Source of the DNA: Gnetum montanum
Taxonomy: Eukaryota; Streptophyta; Gnetopsida; Gnetales; Gnetaceae
Direction: 5' to 3'
DNA length: 64,000 bases
Assembly (NCBI GenBank): GCA_015680685.1
Contig: MNCI01022155.1
Location: 543,270 to 607,269, forward strand
Shown here: in pieces, positions 45,738 to 57,544 of the stretch
Numbering within the stretch: position 1 is the first letter of the stretch
Layout: every line of letters starts with the position of its first letter
Position numbers and translations under genes: made by a program
Notes under the pieces: generated by a model
What the model was told of the DNA's origin: nothing
The model's database searches: none
What the model saw: the letters and a program-made list of their open reading frames with translations, nothing else

Positions 45738-48700
45738 ATGGCTTCAAACAAGAATACAACATCACTTGCCATGGAACCACAGAGAAGGAATGACGGAATC
45801 AACAAAGAAGAAGATTGGAGTATGCCAATGCAAGCAAGGATCTCATATGCTCATCACGATCCTTACTATCTTGATTTTACATTCATCTTTCATCAAGACA
45901 AGCAACTCAGGTGGAGAGATCTTCAAGGGAACATTGTTTTACCACTAAAGCGTTCAGCACCCATCATGCTCCAGATAGCTCTCAAGGGGATGAAACTAAG
46001 TGAAGCACTTGGAGGGTATCATGAAAACACATGACTTGACCATATGAACCCACTGAAGAGCAGTTAAGAAAAGAAAATACCATGGAAACCAGACATGAAC
46101 AAGACAAAGGAAAGACAGTAAACTCTATTGTTGTCTTGGAGGAGCTTGATGGAGATGCATTCATTGTTGAACAACTCCACCAAAATCATGAGTTACAGTC
46201 ATAAATGCCTATCATTTGATTGGAGGAACTTGTCAAGAATAAATCACTCTTCAGATTAGTAGACACTTAGGCGGGAGGCAAAAGACTCAAGGCACAAGAA
46301 GGATTCAAGGCCAAGAGTTCATGCTAGATCTCACAGAGAAGAACATCGGAGTCATCATAGGAGGACAAGTCAACATTGTTCTCCTAATGCCTCATCTACA
46401 TCCTCACGATCATTAGTAGACTTTGATAGAAGAAGGCAAAGGTACAAAGACCATGATAGGGGAGAGAGGAGAACTCATGACCATCATGACTATCACTCAA
46501 GACATTTCGATTTGGAAGATGAAGAGTATGAATAGTGTAGACGGAGGGATCATAGAAATCACGAAAGGGATGAGCATAGAAGGGGGCATTACTACGATCA
46601 AGTACACGAACTTGATCGAGATGATGAACCCTTGATGGCTACTTGATACATGATTAACATACATGAAGTTGTACATGTTTCAACTAGGCATGTGAGGGAT
46701 AGCTATATCAAACGACTTGATATGAATAACATGCCAAGATTTGAAGGTGGTTATAATGCTGATCCACAACACCATCTCCAAGCTTTCCATGATTCTTGCG
46801 CCCTACAAAAACGTTGAAAGTGATTGGCAGAAGTTAAAGATGTTCCCAAGAACACTTGTGAAAGAGGTAGAGAGCTGGTACCAATCACTTGAACTTAAAT
46901 CAATTAGAAGATGGAGTACCATGCTAGAAATTTTCAATGACAAGTGCCAAACCTACTCATGGGTGTCTAACTTAAGGAAGCAAATCCAAGGATGGATGCA
47001 AGGGACCCACAAAACCCTTGATGCGGCAATGGGTAGATACTACTCACTATTGCACAGATGTCTAGGCCATAGATTCTCACAGAAGGAACAACTCAGGCAC
47101 ATTGTAGATGGGTTGCGAAACAAAACTAGGGAGACACTTGGGATTTATGCCCAAGGCAGATTATTTGAAATGAATGCCCATTGCATCCAGAGATTAATTG
47201 ATCAAGTGGTGAAGGAAGAAGGTGAATTAAGAAAGAGAGAATCAGTTGAGGAGTATAATTGAGATTCATCAATTAGAAAGAGAGATGCAAGGGTTTGTGA
47301 TACCCAAGAAGAGGAAACCTTGGATCAGGCAATTCAAAAGAAAACACTACCGATACAAAAATCTATCGTCGATGTAGTAGCATAGGTAACAAAGATGTGG
47401 GACTTACTCAATGAGAGATGTACAACAGCTTTAAAGATTGTGGAGGAGAGAGTAGAGCAAGCCTTTGGAAAAGTCCAAGACAAGAAAAAGAAGAAAGAGT
47501 TTAGATGAAGGGGCAAAGTGGCGGGGCAAAGTGGCTATAGTGGCTGAGTGTTCAAACATAAGCTCCACTGATGAGGAAGGATGTGTCATGTGTCAGTACG
47601 AACATCTTAAGGGATGTTTTCCAATGATGACACATTTATAAGAGATAGGGGCATATGCACTTAATCCTAAATATGTAAAAAAGCAAATACCTAGAAGGTT
47701 ACCTTATCCTCAAGGTAACTACAGGCAGAACTTCCAACCCACGTACTATCCTAGCAGAGCTTTGCCAAAACCACAAGAGCAGTACTACCAGCAGTGGCAA
47801 CAACCCCAATCATGGGCTCTGCCACCACCATGCCAATAGTATCCATATTGGCAATATGATCCTTATGGATACTATGTCTAAGGTCCAATCTCGTCAACAA
47901 ATGCAACCGTTCAAACTCCACAATACTATTCGCCTAACTACCATAGATTGACACCACCAAGGACAGACCGAAACTCAAACATGCATCCACAAGTAGTTGA
48001 TTCATCGAATCCAACTCATCCTTTACCACCAGTGTCACCACCTACTATGCAAGGTGAATTGCCATCACAACCGTAGTAGAGAAGAGCTTCAAGGGCAGTA
48101 AACATACAGATAGAGCATCTTACCAGAAACACCAAGGGTCAAACAAAGAAACATTCTTTTTTTAGGACAAGTCCTGAAAAGGTTGGTAGAGTCAGAACTT
48201 CATCAATACCAACTTTTCCTACAACAGATTCTCTTACCAAAAACAAGCTTCTGTCATCATCCAATACAAACATGCAAACTGTGATGCTTAGAGAAATAGT
48301 CACAGATTGGATAAAGGCAAGGCCACTCCCTAAGAAAAGAATTGATCCAAGAATTCCTTTGATTTATCTATGAGTAGCTGGAAACTTGCCATGCAAAGCT
48401 CTATTAGACTCAGGTTTTAGAGTAAATTTGATCTCTTATGAAACATATCAAGCATGGAACCTACCATCCTTAAAGGAGTGTAACATTTGGTTAGAGCTTG
48501 TAGATCAATTTGTCACCATTCCTTTGGGGTAGGTTGAGAATGTAGTAACCATAGTCAATGGGTGGTCTTATCCAATAGACTTTCGTGTAATTGATGTGAA
48601 AAATGAAGATAAGGAATTTTCAATTATCATGGGGAGAGCATGGCTTAGCATAATTGATGCTAAGCTAAGTATGAGAGATTTATTTGTCGAAATCTCCAAG

Positions 48701-48770
48701 AAAGACAAAGCATGGAGCCATACACACGCAGTGAATTCTATGCATTATTACCGAAAGCAAAGGGTGTAGT
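45738..48770 (+). pseudogene. Gypsy B gag-protease
   Basis: Starts at ATG 45738 like gypsy A (MAS, then DFTFIFHQDKQLRWRDLQG). Frameshifts and stops break it. The gag domain is intact over 46741-47262 (ESWYQSLELKSIRRWSTM, QLRHIVDGLRNK). The zinc knuckle near 47570-47615 is CVMCQYEHLKGC, C-x2-C-x3-H-x3-C as in gypsy A. A Tyr/Pro/Gln-rich linker follows. The protease near 48405 reads LLDSGFRVNLIS, with IIMGRAWLS near 48630. The frame ends in an ISHGGDAL block near 49190. Confidence 0.82.
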
Positions 48771-49499
48771 TGTGGATTGACACTTTAGAATGTTAACAGT
48801 CATTACACTAGTCCACAACAAGTGTGAAAGACAAGTGTGCGCACAAGAGAGAGCATGGGCCACCAAACCAAAAGACACCCAGTGGCCAACAACTGAGAAT
48901 ATTAAACTGTTGAAAATATGCATGGAACAATTTGATCCACTTATTAATTCCCATTCTAAGAAGATGACTCCAATTGAGAGCCCAAAAATGAAACTATTAA
49001 ACCATGATCGTACACCACTAGGAAAAGAAAACAAAAACTTGGATGATCACAATTCTATTACCCTCAAGATTACCTGGGACAATAATTGAAAAGTTAAATC
49101 AATAAGAATGATAAGTGAACCACCTAGAGTGTATGATCCAAGAGATCTAGGGAGCATTTTTTGAGCACTCAACCATGAGATCAGTCATGGTGGAGATGCC
49201 TTATCTTTATTCCGGAATTACTAAGTGCTTTTCAATATTTTGTTTTATAATTCTTTTTGATTTATAATTTCTTTGATACAATTTTTTCCATCTTTTTATG
49301 CTTTTCACATTTCTTAAATTTTTGATATTCTTTGACATCTTTAAATTCTTTAATGATTTTTCATTCTTTTACATTTTTCATTCTTCACATCTTTTTCTAA
49401 TTCTTACTATCTTTTTCATATTTTGTTTTCATAACCTTCGTAAATATTTTTGATTGCTAATAAAACATATTAAGAATAAAGGCAAGAACCAATAAAGTG
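48771..49499 (+). other. Gypsy B post-protease tail and T-rich tract
   Basis: Includes the last broken coding block ending near 49220 (ISHGGDAL) and then TTTTGTTTTAT-type low-complexity DNA to about 49440. No polymerase coding follows. Confidence 0.6.
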
Positions 49500-49515
49500 A
49501 AAATTTCTCTATGTT

Positions 49516-50689
49516 TTTTTTGAGAGAATGTTCGGGATTGTATTACCAAGAAATATAGTACACAAGTATACAGTTTAAGGGTCATCAAGGATGGCCCACC
49601 GGAAGAAAAAAAGGGGAAGGAGGGGGGGCGAGGGGTGGGAGCCTCGGCACCCCCCTTGAACTCAACTCAAAAACCAACAACCGGGAGGGGGGGGGGGGCC
49701 GGGGGCGCACCCCTCAAGGACAAAAAAGAGGGGGGTGTGCACCCCCAACAAACAGAAAACAGAAAAGACCCCCAATGACCGACCGTCGCCCCCCACCACC
49801 AACCCACGAGGTGGGGGGCAGAGAGAACAGAAAGCATTTGCGCTGTCGGCAGGGGGGGCCTTACGGGCGGGTCGGCAGATGGCGGCAGGCGCACTACGGC
49901 CGTTCAAGCTCATGGAGCAAATCAAGGGTGTTGCGACGCTTTTCAGTGTCCATGAAGTTAGCCGCTTGCTGGATGCTCTGCATGACAGACTCTCGCCTAC
50001 TCCTATCAGCCAGAGAGTCCCCAGCGTCCGGATGGAAGTGCGCAGACGTGCGTCGGATATGTCGCCTGAGCTCCCCCCAGGAGCTCTCACAACTTATGCC
50101 CAAGATGTTGTATGGGCAGCGTCCCCCCCTAAGCCACTGATGGGCACTGTGCTCATGTGCCCGGTCGAGCTGTCGTTGCCGCTGGACTTCCTCTGCTTGT
50201 AAGCGTTCCTGTTCTTCCCTTGCCACCTGCTCTTGGGCCCGACGGGCCGCCTCCTCCTAGCGCAGCTCCTCCCTAACCTGGTCTCGGATCTCATCGGTGA
50301 GCTGGGCCCGTGTAGCCTCTGCCATGAGCGCTTGCTGTCGCGTCATTTCTCGTGCTTGTTCTTGGAAACGGGCCTCTTGCTTGGCGCGAGATTGGGCCAG
50401 GGCCTCGCTCCACTTTGCTTCCCAGTCCCGCCGTTCTGCCTCCCGCGCAGCAATAGCCGTCCGTTGTTCAGCAAGGTGTAACTCCTCCTCCCAGTTCAGG
50501 GGGCGCTGGGGGGGTCTGGCATGGAACGCAGATTGCGTTGGGAGTGGCGTCCCCATGTAAGACTCGTAACGTGAGTTTCTGGGCTGGGGGAGGTGGAAGT
50601 GGCGGGGGGGGGGGGGGGGGGGNGCCATCAGAGGTGCTCCCCCCATGGGGGGCCGAGGATGGGCCAGGCGCCCCTCCCGCCACAGAGCC
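49516..50689 (-). mobile_element. J-domain LINE copy 4, best-preserved module, 16-bp target duplication
   Basis: Flanked by a perfect direct repeat AAAATTTCTCTATGTT at 49500-49515 and 50690-50705, with the poly-A on the left (minus-strand LINE). The 5' truncation falls at the LALWR end of the extension domain, so the copy holds only the coiled coil, J domain and 3' tail. A C/G homopolymer region lies around 49685-49700 and a G run with one N at 50601-50623. Confidence 0.93.
49920..50689 (-). pseudogene. Coiled-coil and J-domain protein segment of LINE copy 4
   Basis: The upper frame (50691-50257) has a Pro-rich start, then a coiled coil (EEELHLAEQRTAIAAREAER, QEARFQEQAREMTRQQALMA). One in-frame stop near 50257 is followed in the same frame by REEQERLQAEEVQRQRQLDR, then the J domain: RCPYNILGI, SSWGELRRHIRRTSAHF, HPD at 50034-50026, RRESVMQSIQQAANFM and EKRRNTLDLLHE. 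All J-domain features are in place: helix I/II hydrophobics, HPD, and an amphipathic helix III with Q-A-A. It may act by recruiting host Hsp70 to the element's particle (inference). Confidence 0.82.
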
Positions 50690-50705
50690 AAAATTTCTCT
50701 ATGTT

Positions 50706-52495
50706 ATCATGTCACGAGGGATTGATTATTTGAACAGTGAGACCACAACATTCATCCATTCATTCCATTAATAAGAGGTTCTTACCATGGCCATAATGAT
50801 ATTCTTCTCATCATACAACTAAGAATAAACTTGTGATCATTATGCCTGGATTGAAAAGTGAAGAACCAAGTGGGAATGTAAAGGGTGTGACATTAAAGGA
50901 ATTTGTGAACTCTCTTAGATTACTTCTATGAGTTCTATCATGTTGTCTAGGTTGTATTATATTTGTGTAGATTTAATGAAAAATGGGAGTAAGAGTAAAA
51001 TAAGTGCTACCTTACCATGTCACTGGAAAGACATGTTACCCATGCGTGAAGGTAGTCCTTTGGTAAGGTTGACATAGATAAAAATAAAACTCATGCACAA
51101 AATAAATTTTTGAGGATCTCACTAGAAAGATGTGTTACCATGCTTGAAGGTAGGTGGCTTGTCAAAAATTGAAAAAAATAAAGCGTGCCATGAATAAACT
51201 CCTCCCTTGGACAATACGCCAAGTGACAAGACTCTTAGCAACAGGGGTGGTTTTATAGTTGTAATTCCAAGAGATGAGACAATGCGATGTCACTGAAATG
51301 TGGTATGGACTTGGTTTGAATCTTGGACAGAAAGGCTAATGATTACTTTAACCACTAATAAAACACAAGAATTCATTATGCCTATGGTAAGATACCTCAC
51401 GTCCCAATTTCTGCAATCCCTTCTAAATTCATTCTAGCTTACTATGTGAATAATCATAACTTGTGGTTTTGTGTAACGTAGAGTCATTTTCCTAATTTGG
51501 TGGTACTAACATGTGTGTTTTGTTTAACAAGTATGTGTTACATTCAACTCCTTAAGTGCCTAAGGACACTTTTAGGTGTGGTTATACAAGGGCATTAAGG
51601 GTTGGAGCTTTGTTTGGGGAGGACCCACTTGTATAACTGTTGTATCTTATACTTGTCTAGCAATTCCACATCATCTTGAACCTTCCAAGACCAATAAGTG
51701 TTAATCAAAACTTTCTTTTACATTACACAACTTTGTTCTATACCAAAGAATTTATTACCCATCTCATCCATCTCATCAATAGTTTATATACTTTCATAAC
51801 TCGAGATTCCTTCTTTATGCACTATCCATGCCAAATTTTTGAGAAATATGCATCATCCATAGCCCAAGACCTTTAAGCCTTCTAGACATCCACAAAGATT
51901 CATTTTTCATCCTCAAAAATCATTGGCAAATGTAAATTTTTGGCCTCGGAGCAGCCATGATATTAGATCCCATGAAAACTATATATAGGCAAGGACTTGG
52001 CCAAATTTTTTTCATTTTCACATTTGAAGCTTAGGGAGATTTTTTCATTTTTCTTTAACAATTTGAGCTTTGACCTCCAAGCTTCCCTAAGCCATAACTT
52101 GCATGTTATTGCTCTGATTTTTGTGATTTTCGAATCTATTTGATCTCAAAGTGTTCATCTTAGTCATTTAAGCCAAATTTGCAGAATTTCCTAACACCTA
52201 GAGGGTATTTTAAGTGTAATACTGAAAAAAATTGAAAATTCTTAATAAAGATCAAGCCAGAAACACTTAAAATAATTTCCTTAATGAGCCATGCTAACCA
52301 TTATGAGTCATACACAAGAACAAAATGGACAATTGTGAAGGGTTATAAAGAAATTAATGCCTATGGGTTTTCTTTTCTAACAATTTTTCTAACTCTATAA
52401 TCATAGTGAGCTAAGAATTGATCTAATGAAGGATATGAGAAAGGAAAAAGGCTATCTAAATCAAAGTATACATTCTAATAATTGTCAAATCCTTA
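50706..52495 (+). other. Gypsy B non-coding internal region with family tail motif
   Basis: Contains CACTGGAAAGACATGTTACC and CACTAGAAAGATGTGTTACC repeats (51020, 51120), a GGTAG.. tract, and the family motif GGGCATTAAGGG...GGGGAGGACCCACTT (51590-51640). No coding seen. Confidence 0.6.
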
Positions 52496-52505
52496 ATGAT
52501 TGCAG

Positions 52506-53530
52506 ATGGCCCCAAATAGAGGAGCAATTGGAGGACCCTCACAGCCCGCAAGTAAAAGACTAAGAGGCCAAGGTAGAGGTTGAACAGGAGAACAAGACCT
52601 AGGCATGTGGAGTAGGAAGTCCAATCCTTCAACATTCATCAGGAAACTCCTACTACTGGACAATGGGCCCAAGGAGAGGTAGAGGAACCACAAGTACAAG
52701 GGCAACAACTCACATTGTTACCAGACTACCTAAAAGCTATCCAAGAAAAGTCAATCTTGATCGCAGTAATTATGGAAATGAACTTTGGCCCATTCATAGA
52801 ATTTGTTCCAGAAATGGTAAGGACACAACTCCAAGCGTCATCGTTATGGCCCACACTTTCAAACAACAGCGAATGGTATCTAGGGGAGACTTATCAATTC
52901 TAGCATAATAAAGAAGAGGACATTACAGTCAACATCAAAGGAGTCTTTGTTTCATACTCAGTCAAGGCAATAGGTGAAGCTTTAAACATACCCAATGAAG
53001 GGGCAAAAATAGCACATCTATCCACTAGATTAGATGTTGAAACCAAAAAACTGGGGCTGAAACGGGCATATGGCAAAGAAGACAAGGGATACAATGAGTT
53101 GACTCTGGAGAAAAGAATTTATTTCAAAATAGGCACATATCACTTGTTCCCAACAAAAGGATTAAATAGATTATCCACCTATGTGGCTAGAGGAAGTGCG
53201 ATTTTGATGGGAAAATATATTGTAAACATCGCATAACTCTATTTCATGGAGATCAAGAGGTGGTTCGAAGAAAAGAAGGCAGGGAAGCCAACACTTCCAT
53301 TTCCTTGCCTTATCAAGAAGCTATGAAAATGTGCTAGAATCCTGGGGGTATACCAATGACGTTCTTAGGAAGGCCTAGAATGCCTCATATGCTGAACTAC
53401 TCAAGCTAGCACCGCTTAGGAAAGACCAGGGTGAGGAACAAACCAGCGCTGGGGAAACCACACAAACTATTGAACAACAACATCAAGTGGGACCCAGTGG
53501 CCAACAACAAGAGCAATAATAGCAACAAGA
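52506..53530 (+). pseudogene. Athila-like env-region ORF of gypsy B
   Basis: ATG at 52506 gives MAPNRGAIGGPSQPASKRL, a start typical of Athila second ORFs. After a frameshift, one frame with a single stop runs 52715-53234. It contains FGPFIEFVPEMV, VNIKGVFVSYSVKAIGEAL, KRIYFKIGTYHLFP and a PTLPFPCLIKKL block after the next stop. This fits the plant putative-transposon-protein domain found in Athila env-region ORFs (recognised by pattern, not searched). The C-terminus is Gln-rich. It is not a demonstrated envelope protein; no signal or membrane segment is clear. Confidence 0.6.
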
Positions 53531-53995
53531 ACCATGGCAACAACAAGTTCCACTGCTGCCGTAGGATTACAGGCCATCCATGAGTCGTTTGCAACAAATT
53601 GCATAGACTATTAGTTGGGGAACATGTGATGAGTCCAACCTCTATAGAGTAATTGACAATGCCATTTAGCCCATAGTTTCTGTCGATCCTGTAAGTGGAC
53701 AAATCTCATTGTAGTCAAGAGGAGAGGCCCAATGGTCACAATAGATCTCAGGGAACATTGCATCATTCCAAGTGGTGTTAGAAACTGGAGAAGGAGCCAT
53801 AGTTGTGGTAATGCAGCACCAAGATGTAGTGAGAGCTGAAGAAGTGATCACTGATCACATTAAAGGATCCTTCAATGTACTTATTGTCACTAGTGAATCT
53901 CATTGGAGCCAAAGATGCTCAGATGCTAGCTAGAACCTCAATGACTGCTACGAATCTTGAAGATGTGCTAGATTAACTCCTGTAGACTAAATAGG

Positions 53996-54861
53996 TGATG
54001 ACAACACTTTTTGACATTCCAAGTGATGTCATTGTAGTGCAGTTAGAGTTGATTGCAACATGGTCCAACATGTCCAAGACACATGCCTGCCTATAAATAC
54101 AACACTTAGGTGCATGGTCCCAGATACAATTTTGTCTACCCTTATCGAAACTCTTTCAGTTTGTTTTTGTGAATTTAGACTTAGCAATTAGAAGTGTGAA
54201 TGCTCACAGTGTAGTGTGAGCTAGTGAACGACATCTTTATTCGAGCATTTTGTACTTGGGCACAAGTGTGATTGGAAATAAATATAGAGCTATTTCCCAC
54301 TATAGCAGCATTCTCCTAAATTTACTATTACACTTAGAGAATAATTTTCTTACTGTTTTGTAGCTTAATTATTTACTTTTCTAAAGCATTTGACTTTTAC
54401 ATGTTCATATTAAGCAGAATGAGTATGACTAATCTCGAGCACTTAAAGTGTAATTGCTTGGTAACCTAGTAGTGCTATCGCTTGGTACGCTTAGTAGTGG
54501 TACACTTGGTATCCTAATGGTAGGTACACGAAGTCCAAGGTGTGTACGGAAGATTAGGAACGGATACTCATTGCATTAGGCTAGACTAGATTTGTTTACT
54601 GTTTACTTAGACTTAGAAACCATTATCTGTTCATCATGTTTACTAGGAGTAAGATGGGCTATACAACATCAGTTATCATATACCTCATGGTGAGTTAAAG
54701 CATACCCATAAATTTCACTAGCTCACATGGGAAGACAACGGCCATGGACTTAAACCAATTACTAGCATAATCACATTGCCTCGTCCACGGATTATGATTT
54801 GGTCACGTGTGAACACTTGTGACTTGTATAGTTGGGTGTTGGATTACTCCACCGTTCATCA
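53996..54861 (+). repeat. 3' LTR of gypsy B
   Basis: TGATGACAAC...CCGTTCATCA, 866 bp, TATA at 54092-54099. From the TATA box to the end it matches the 5' LTR at roughly 90 percent by eye; the U3 start is much more diverged. No clear polypurine tract precedes it. Confidence 0.85.
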
Positions 54862-56338
54862 CTGGCCATGGGTGAAATTATTTTACCAATGGTGCATCGA
54901 TTGCATGACGTTGACCTGTTCTTCTCTGGGGCTACGGTATGTACCAAGAGCGAGTAGGTGCCAAAATCTGCATTGTCGTTGATCTAGTGACAAGTTGTTG
55001 AGCTGGTTGACAAGTGTTTTGTTCATTTTGGAAATGCCTCCAAGTTGCAGAGTAAACACTTTGCTTTTTTGAAGTGCATGCGTCTTGAATAGAGGGTCAA
55101 CCTTCCTAGGTTTTTTTTGGATGTGTTGTGGCAACAATGTAGAGGCTGTCACTTAGGGCTTATCCTTGTGATTTGATGGGCAGCTTCTATTGGGTAGCTA
55201 CAGGGGCAGGCTTCTGAGGTTCTGCGGTTGAGGCTTGTTACATTATGTAAGGCAGTGTATTTGCGATGACAGACACTGTGGAAGGGACATGGTTCTCAGG
55301 CACTTGGTATGGTTGTAAGGGTTGCTGTTGATCTTGAGGGTTCGGATTTGCTGGGGGATGTGGATGCTTTGGCTGAATTGAATCAGGTCGTGAAGGAGGC
55401 AGCAGCCAAAGCTCTGGTGGAGGAGCAGTAGGCTTGGGAAGCTAGATGGGAAGTGGTGCTCCAGTATGTGCAGGCTCAAGTGGAGGCCTGGTTCTAAGAA
55501 AAGGAAAAGGAGCTGCTAAGGCAACATGCTCTACATGTGGAGACCTCACATGCGACGATGGTGGACAAGCTTTGGAACCAAATAAGGGTAGAAATGCAAC
55601 ACGGGGAGGAGGAGCATTAGGAGCGAGTGTGGTTGGAGGTGGCAGCTCAGGAGTGGAAGTGCAAGGAAGTAGCATAGCTTAGTCAACAAGTGGATAGGGT
55701 TCATACCTAGAAAGCATGGATGTGGCTTAGGGTGGGCTGTTGCCCTTATTTGGTGATGGACATCAATTGCGAAACCACATGGTTAGTGCTCAGCCGACAC
55801 ATTTGGAGGGCATTTTTTCAGCTGGATCTTGATGGGTGAGGTTCGGCTACTGAGAGAGTGAGGAAGGAGGTTGCTTTTAAGGAATTCGAAGAGGTCATGA
55901 CCTTCGTTGACTTAGAGCAACATTGGGACATGTTGAATGCGATTCACGATCAAGGAACTCTTGACTATACATGCCAGAATCTCTCTAAATGTTTGTAGGT
56001 GTTGTGGCCGTCTTGGGACCCCATTGGTCCCTTGTTTTTTGTTTTTCTTTTTTCTATTTTGATCCTTTTCACGAGTGGCTCAATAAAGGGGAGGAGGGGT
56101 GATTCATAACACCCTATTTTTGAGGCTTGCATGGTTCTAGCAAGAGGGGGATTGTCCGTGGATTCCTACTAGAGGCCAGGGTTTTGGCTTGCTTTTGTTT
56201 TTCTTTAATGCAGTTTGAGTTAACTTGTTCTGGCTAGGACTCGTCCTCCCCTTGCTATGATGTAAATCATCCTATGTACATATTCACTTTTCTGTAATAT
56301 AATCCTGAACATTCTCTCAAAAAGAAAAAAAAAAAACC
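54862..56338 (+). pseudogene. J-domain LINE copy 6, 3' half (extension, coiled coil, J domain, poly-A)
   Basis: Continues the frame left at 44350: MGEIILPMVHRLHDVDLFFS, then VELVDKCFVHFGNASKLQ and RVNLPRFFLDVLW. The coiled coil is at 55340-55700 (AEWNQ-type helices, KEKELLRQHALHVETSHATM). The J domain is at 55720-55965 with CCPYLV, TTWLVLSRHIWRAF, then DLD in place of HPD (about 55830-55845), and helix III/IV remnants. The 3' end has CTGTAATATAATCCTGAACA and a poly-A-rich tail (56318-56338). Confidence 0.78.
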
Positions 56339-56350
56339 TTATCTAAGTCC

Positions 56351-56640
56351 AAATATTATGATTGCTACATTTGTTCTTCATTGTATAGAAGGCCTTCTAG
56401 CCATTTGGAACTCATTGTGATGTACAATGCTTTCACTTATAATTTTGAGAGCGTTCTGCTCCCAAATATCTAGATATATCTCCAATCTCAAGTCTTTTTT
56501 TATTTAGCTAGAAAGTGTAATCTATCTTATCAGTTTTACAAATTAGCACTTTTGTTCTATCAATATTCACCTTCATTTTTGTACACTCACAAATTTTTGT
56601 GGTTGATGCAACATTGCTTTTGACCTTCTTTCTAAATCAA
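56351..56640 (-). pseudogene. Minus-strand LINE fragment, right part
   Basis: The minus strand reads MKVNIDRTKVLICK near 56570, DISRYLGAE near 56480 and KAFYTMKNKC near 56390. This pattern precedes the connection region found at 42145. The two parts are one LINE split by LINE copy 6. Confidence 0.6.
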
Positions 56641-57540
56641 AGGTCAACATCAAAGGTCTGTGCTTAGCCCATATTTATTTGTCATTCTCATGGATGAATT
56701 AACAAAGGAAATACAGGATGAAATCCATTGGTGTATGCTTTTGCAAAAGATATTTTGTTGGTGGATACAACTACAGAAAATAGTGCTTCTAAAATAGAGA
56801 CATGGAGACATGCTCTAGGATCAGAAGGCTTAAAACTAGTAAAAGTAAGATATAATATATATAGCATGCAATTTCAATAACATAAACAGTGGTGAAATAG
56901 AGTGACAATTCAAGGCCAAAAAGTCCCTCATTGCAAACAGTTTCACTACTTATGATCAATGCTCCAATCAGATGATGAAATTGATAAAGATATAAGAAAT
57001 AAGATTCAGGTAGGATGGTCAAAATGGAGACAGGCTAGTGGTGTTGCATGTGATAAAAGTATCCCAAAAAAACTGAAGGGAAAATTTTACAAGGCAATAA
57101 TTAAGTTTGCTATCTTATATCATGGTAAATGTTGGGTTGTACAAAAAGGCATGAACAAGTTAGTGTGGTAGAAATGTGAATTCTTAGATGTATGTTGAAT
57201 GTTACCAGAATAGATAAATTGCACAATATAGACATTTGAGAAAGACTTTGAGTGGTGTCTATTTTAGATAAGTTGTAGGAATGACATTTTAAATAGTTTG
57301 GGCATGTGCACAAAAGATTAGATAATGAGCTTATAAGAAAAGGTTACAGTATCATTGTTCCAGGAAAGCTATTGAAAAGAAGACCAAAAAAAGGCTGAAA
57401 CAGCCATGGAAAAAATAATTGAAGATGATATGAAGAAATTGCAAATAAATATAGATATAGCTATTCATAGAGGTAAATGGCAATAAAGAACTTATGTAGC
57501 TGATCCCATTTTGTTGAGACAAGGCTAGGATGATGATTGG
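56641..57540 (+). pseudogene. RTE-type LINE, 3' part
   Basis: HQGSALSPYLF-like and FVILMDELTKEI blocks near 56650-56710, a degraded ADD region near 56745, then SDDEIDKDIRNKIQVGWSKW, ASGVACDKSIPKKLKGKFYK and ILYHGKCWVVQK (56960-57170). It ends KWQ.RTYVADPILLRQG (57480-57525) and a GATGATGATT tail, as RTE elements do. It pairs with 40690-41285; about 110 residues of reverse transcriptase between them are missing. Confidence 0.82.
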
Positions 57541-57544
57541 ACCA

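Larger units (their letters stand above)
44351..54861 (+). mobile_element. Gypsy element B (10.5 kb, complete ends, no polymerase)
   Basis: Two LTRs (44351-45206, 53996-54861), a decayed tRNA-Asp-type primer site, gag-protease (45738-48770), T-rich tract, family tail motif (51590-51640) and an env-like ORF (52506-53530). No reverse transcriptase, RNase H or integrase is present. Flanks are TTGGC (44346-44350) and CTGGC (54862-54866), a 5-bp target duplication with one change. It inserted into LINE copy 6 and later received LINE copies 3 and 4. The LTRs differ strongly in their first 100 bp, so the insertion is old. Confidence 0.87.

Noticed and set aside
52506-53530. True retroviral-type envelope gene
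   Set aside because: No signal peptide, transmembrane segment or cleavage site was visible; the pattern fits the non-envelope Athila second ORF.
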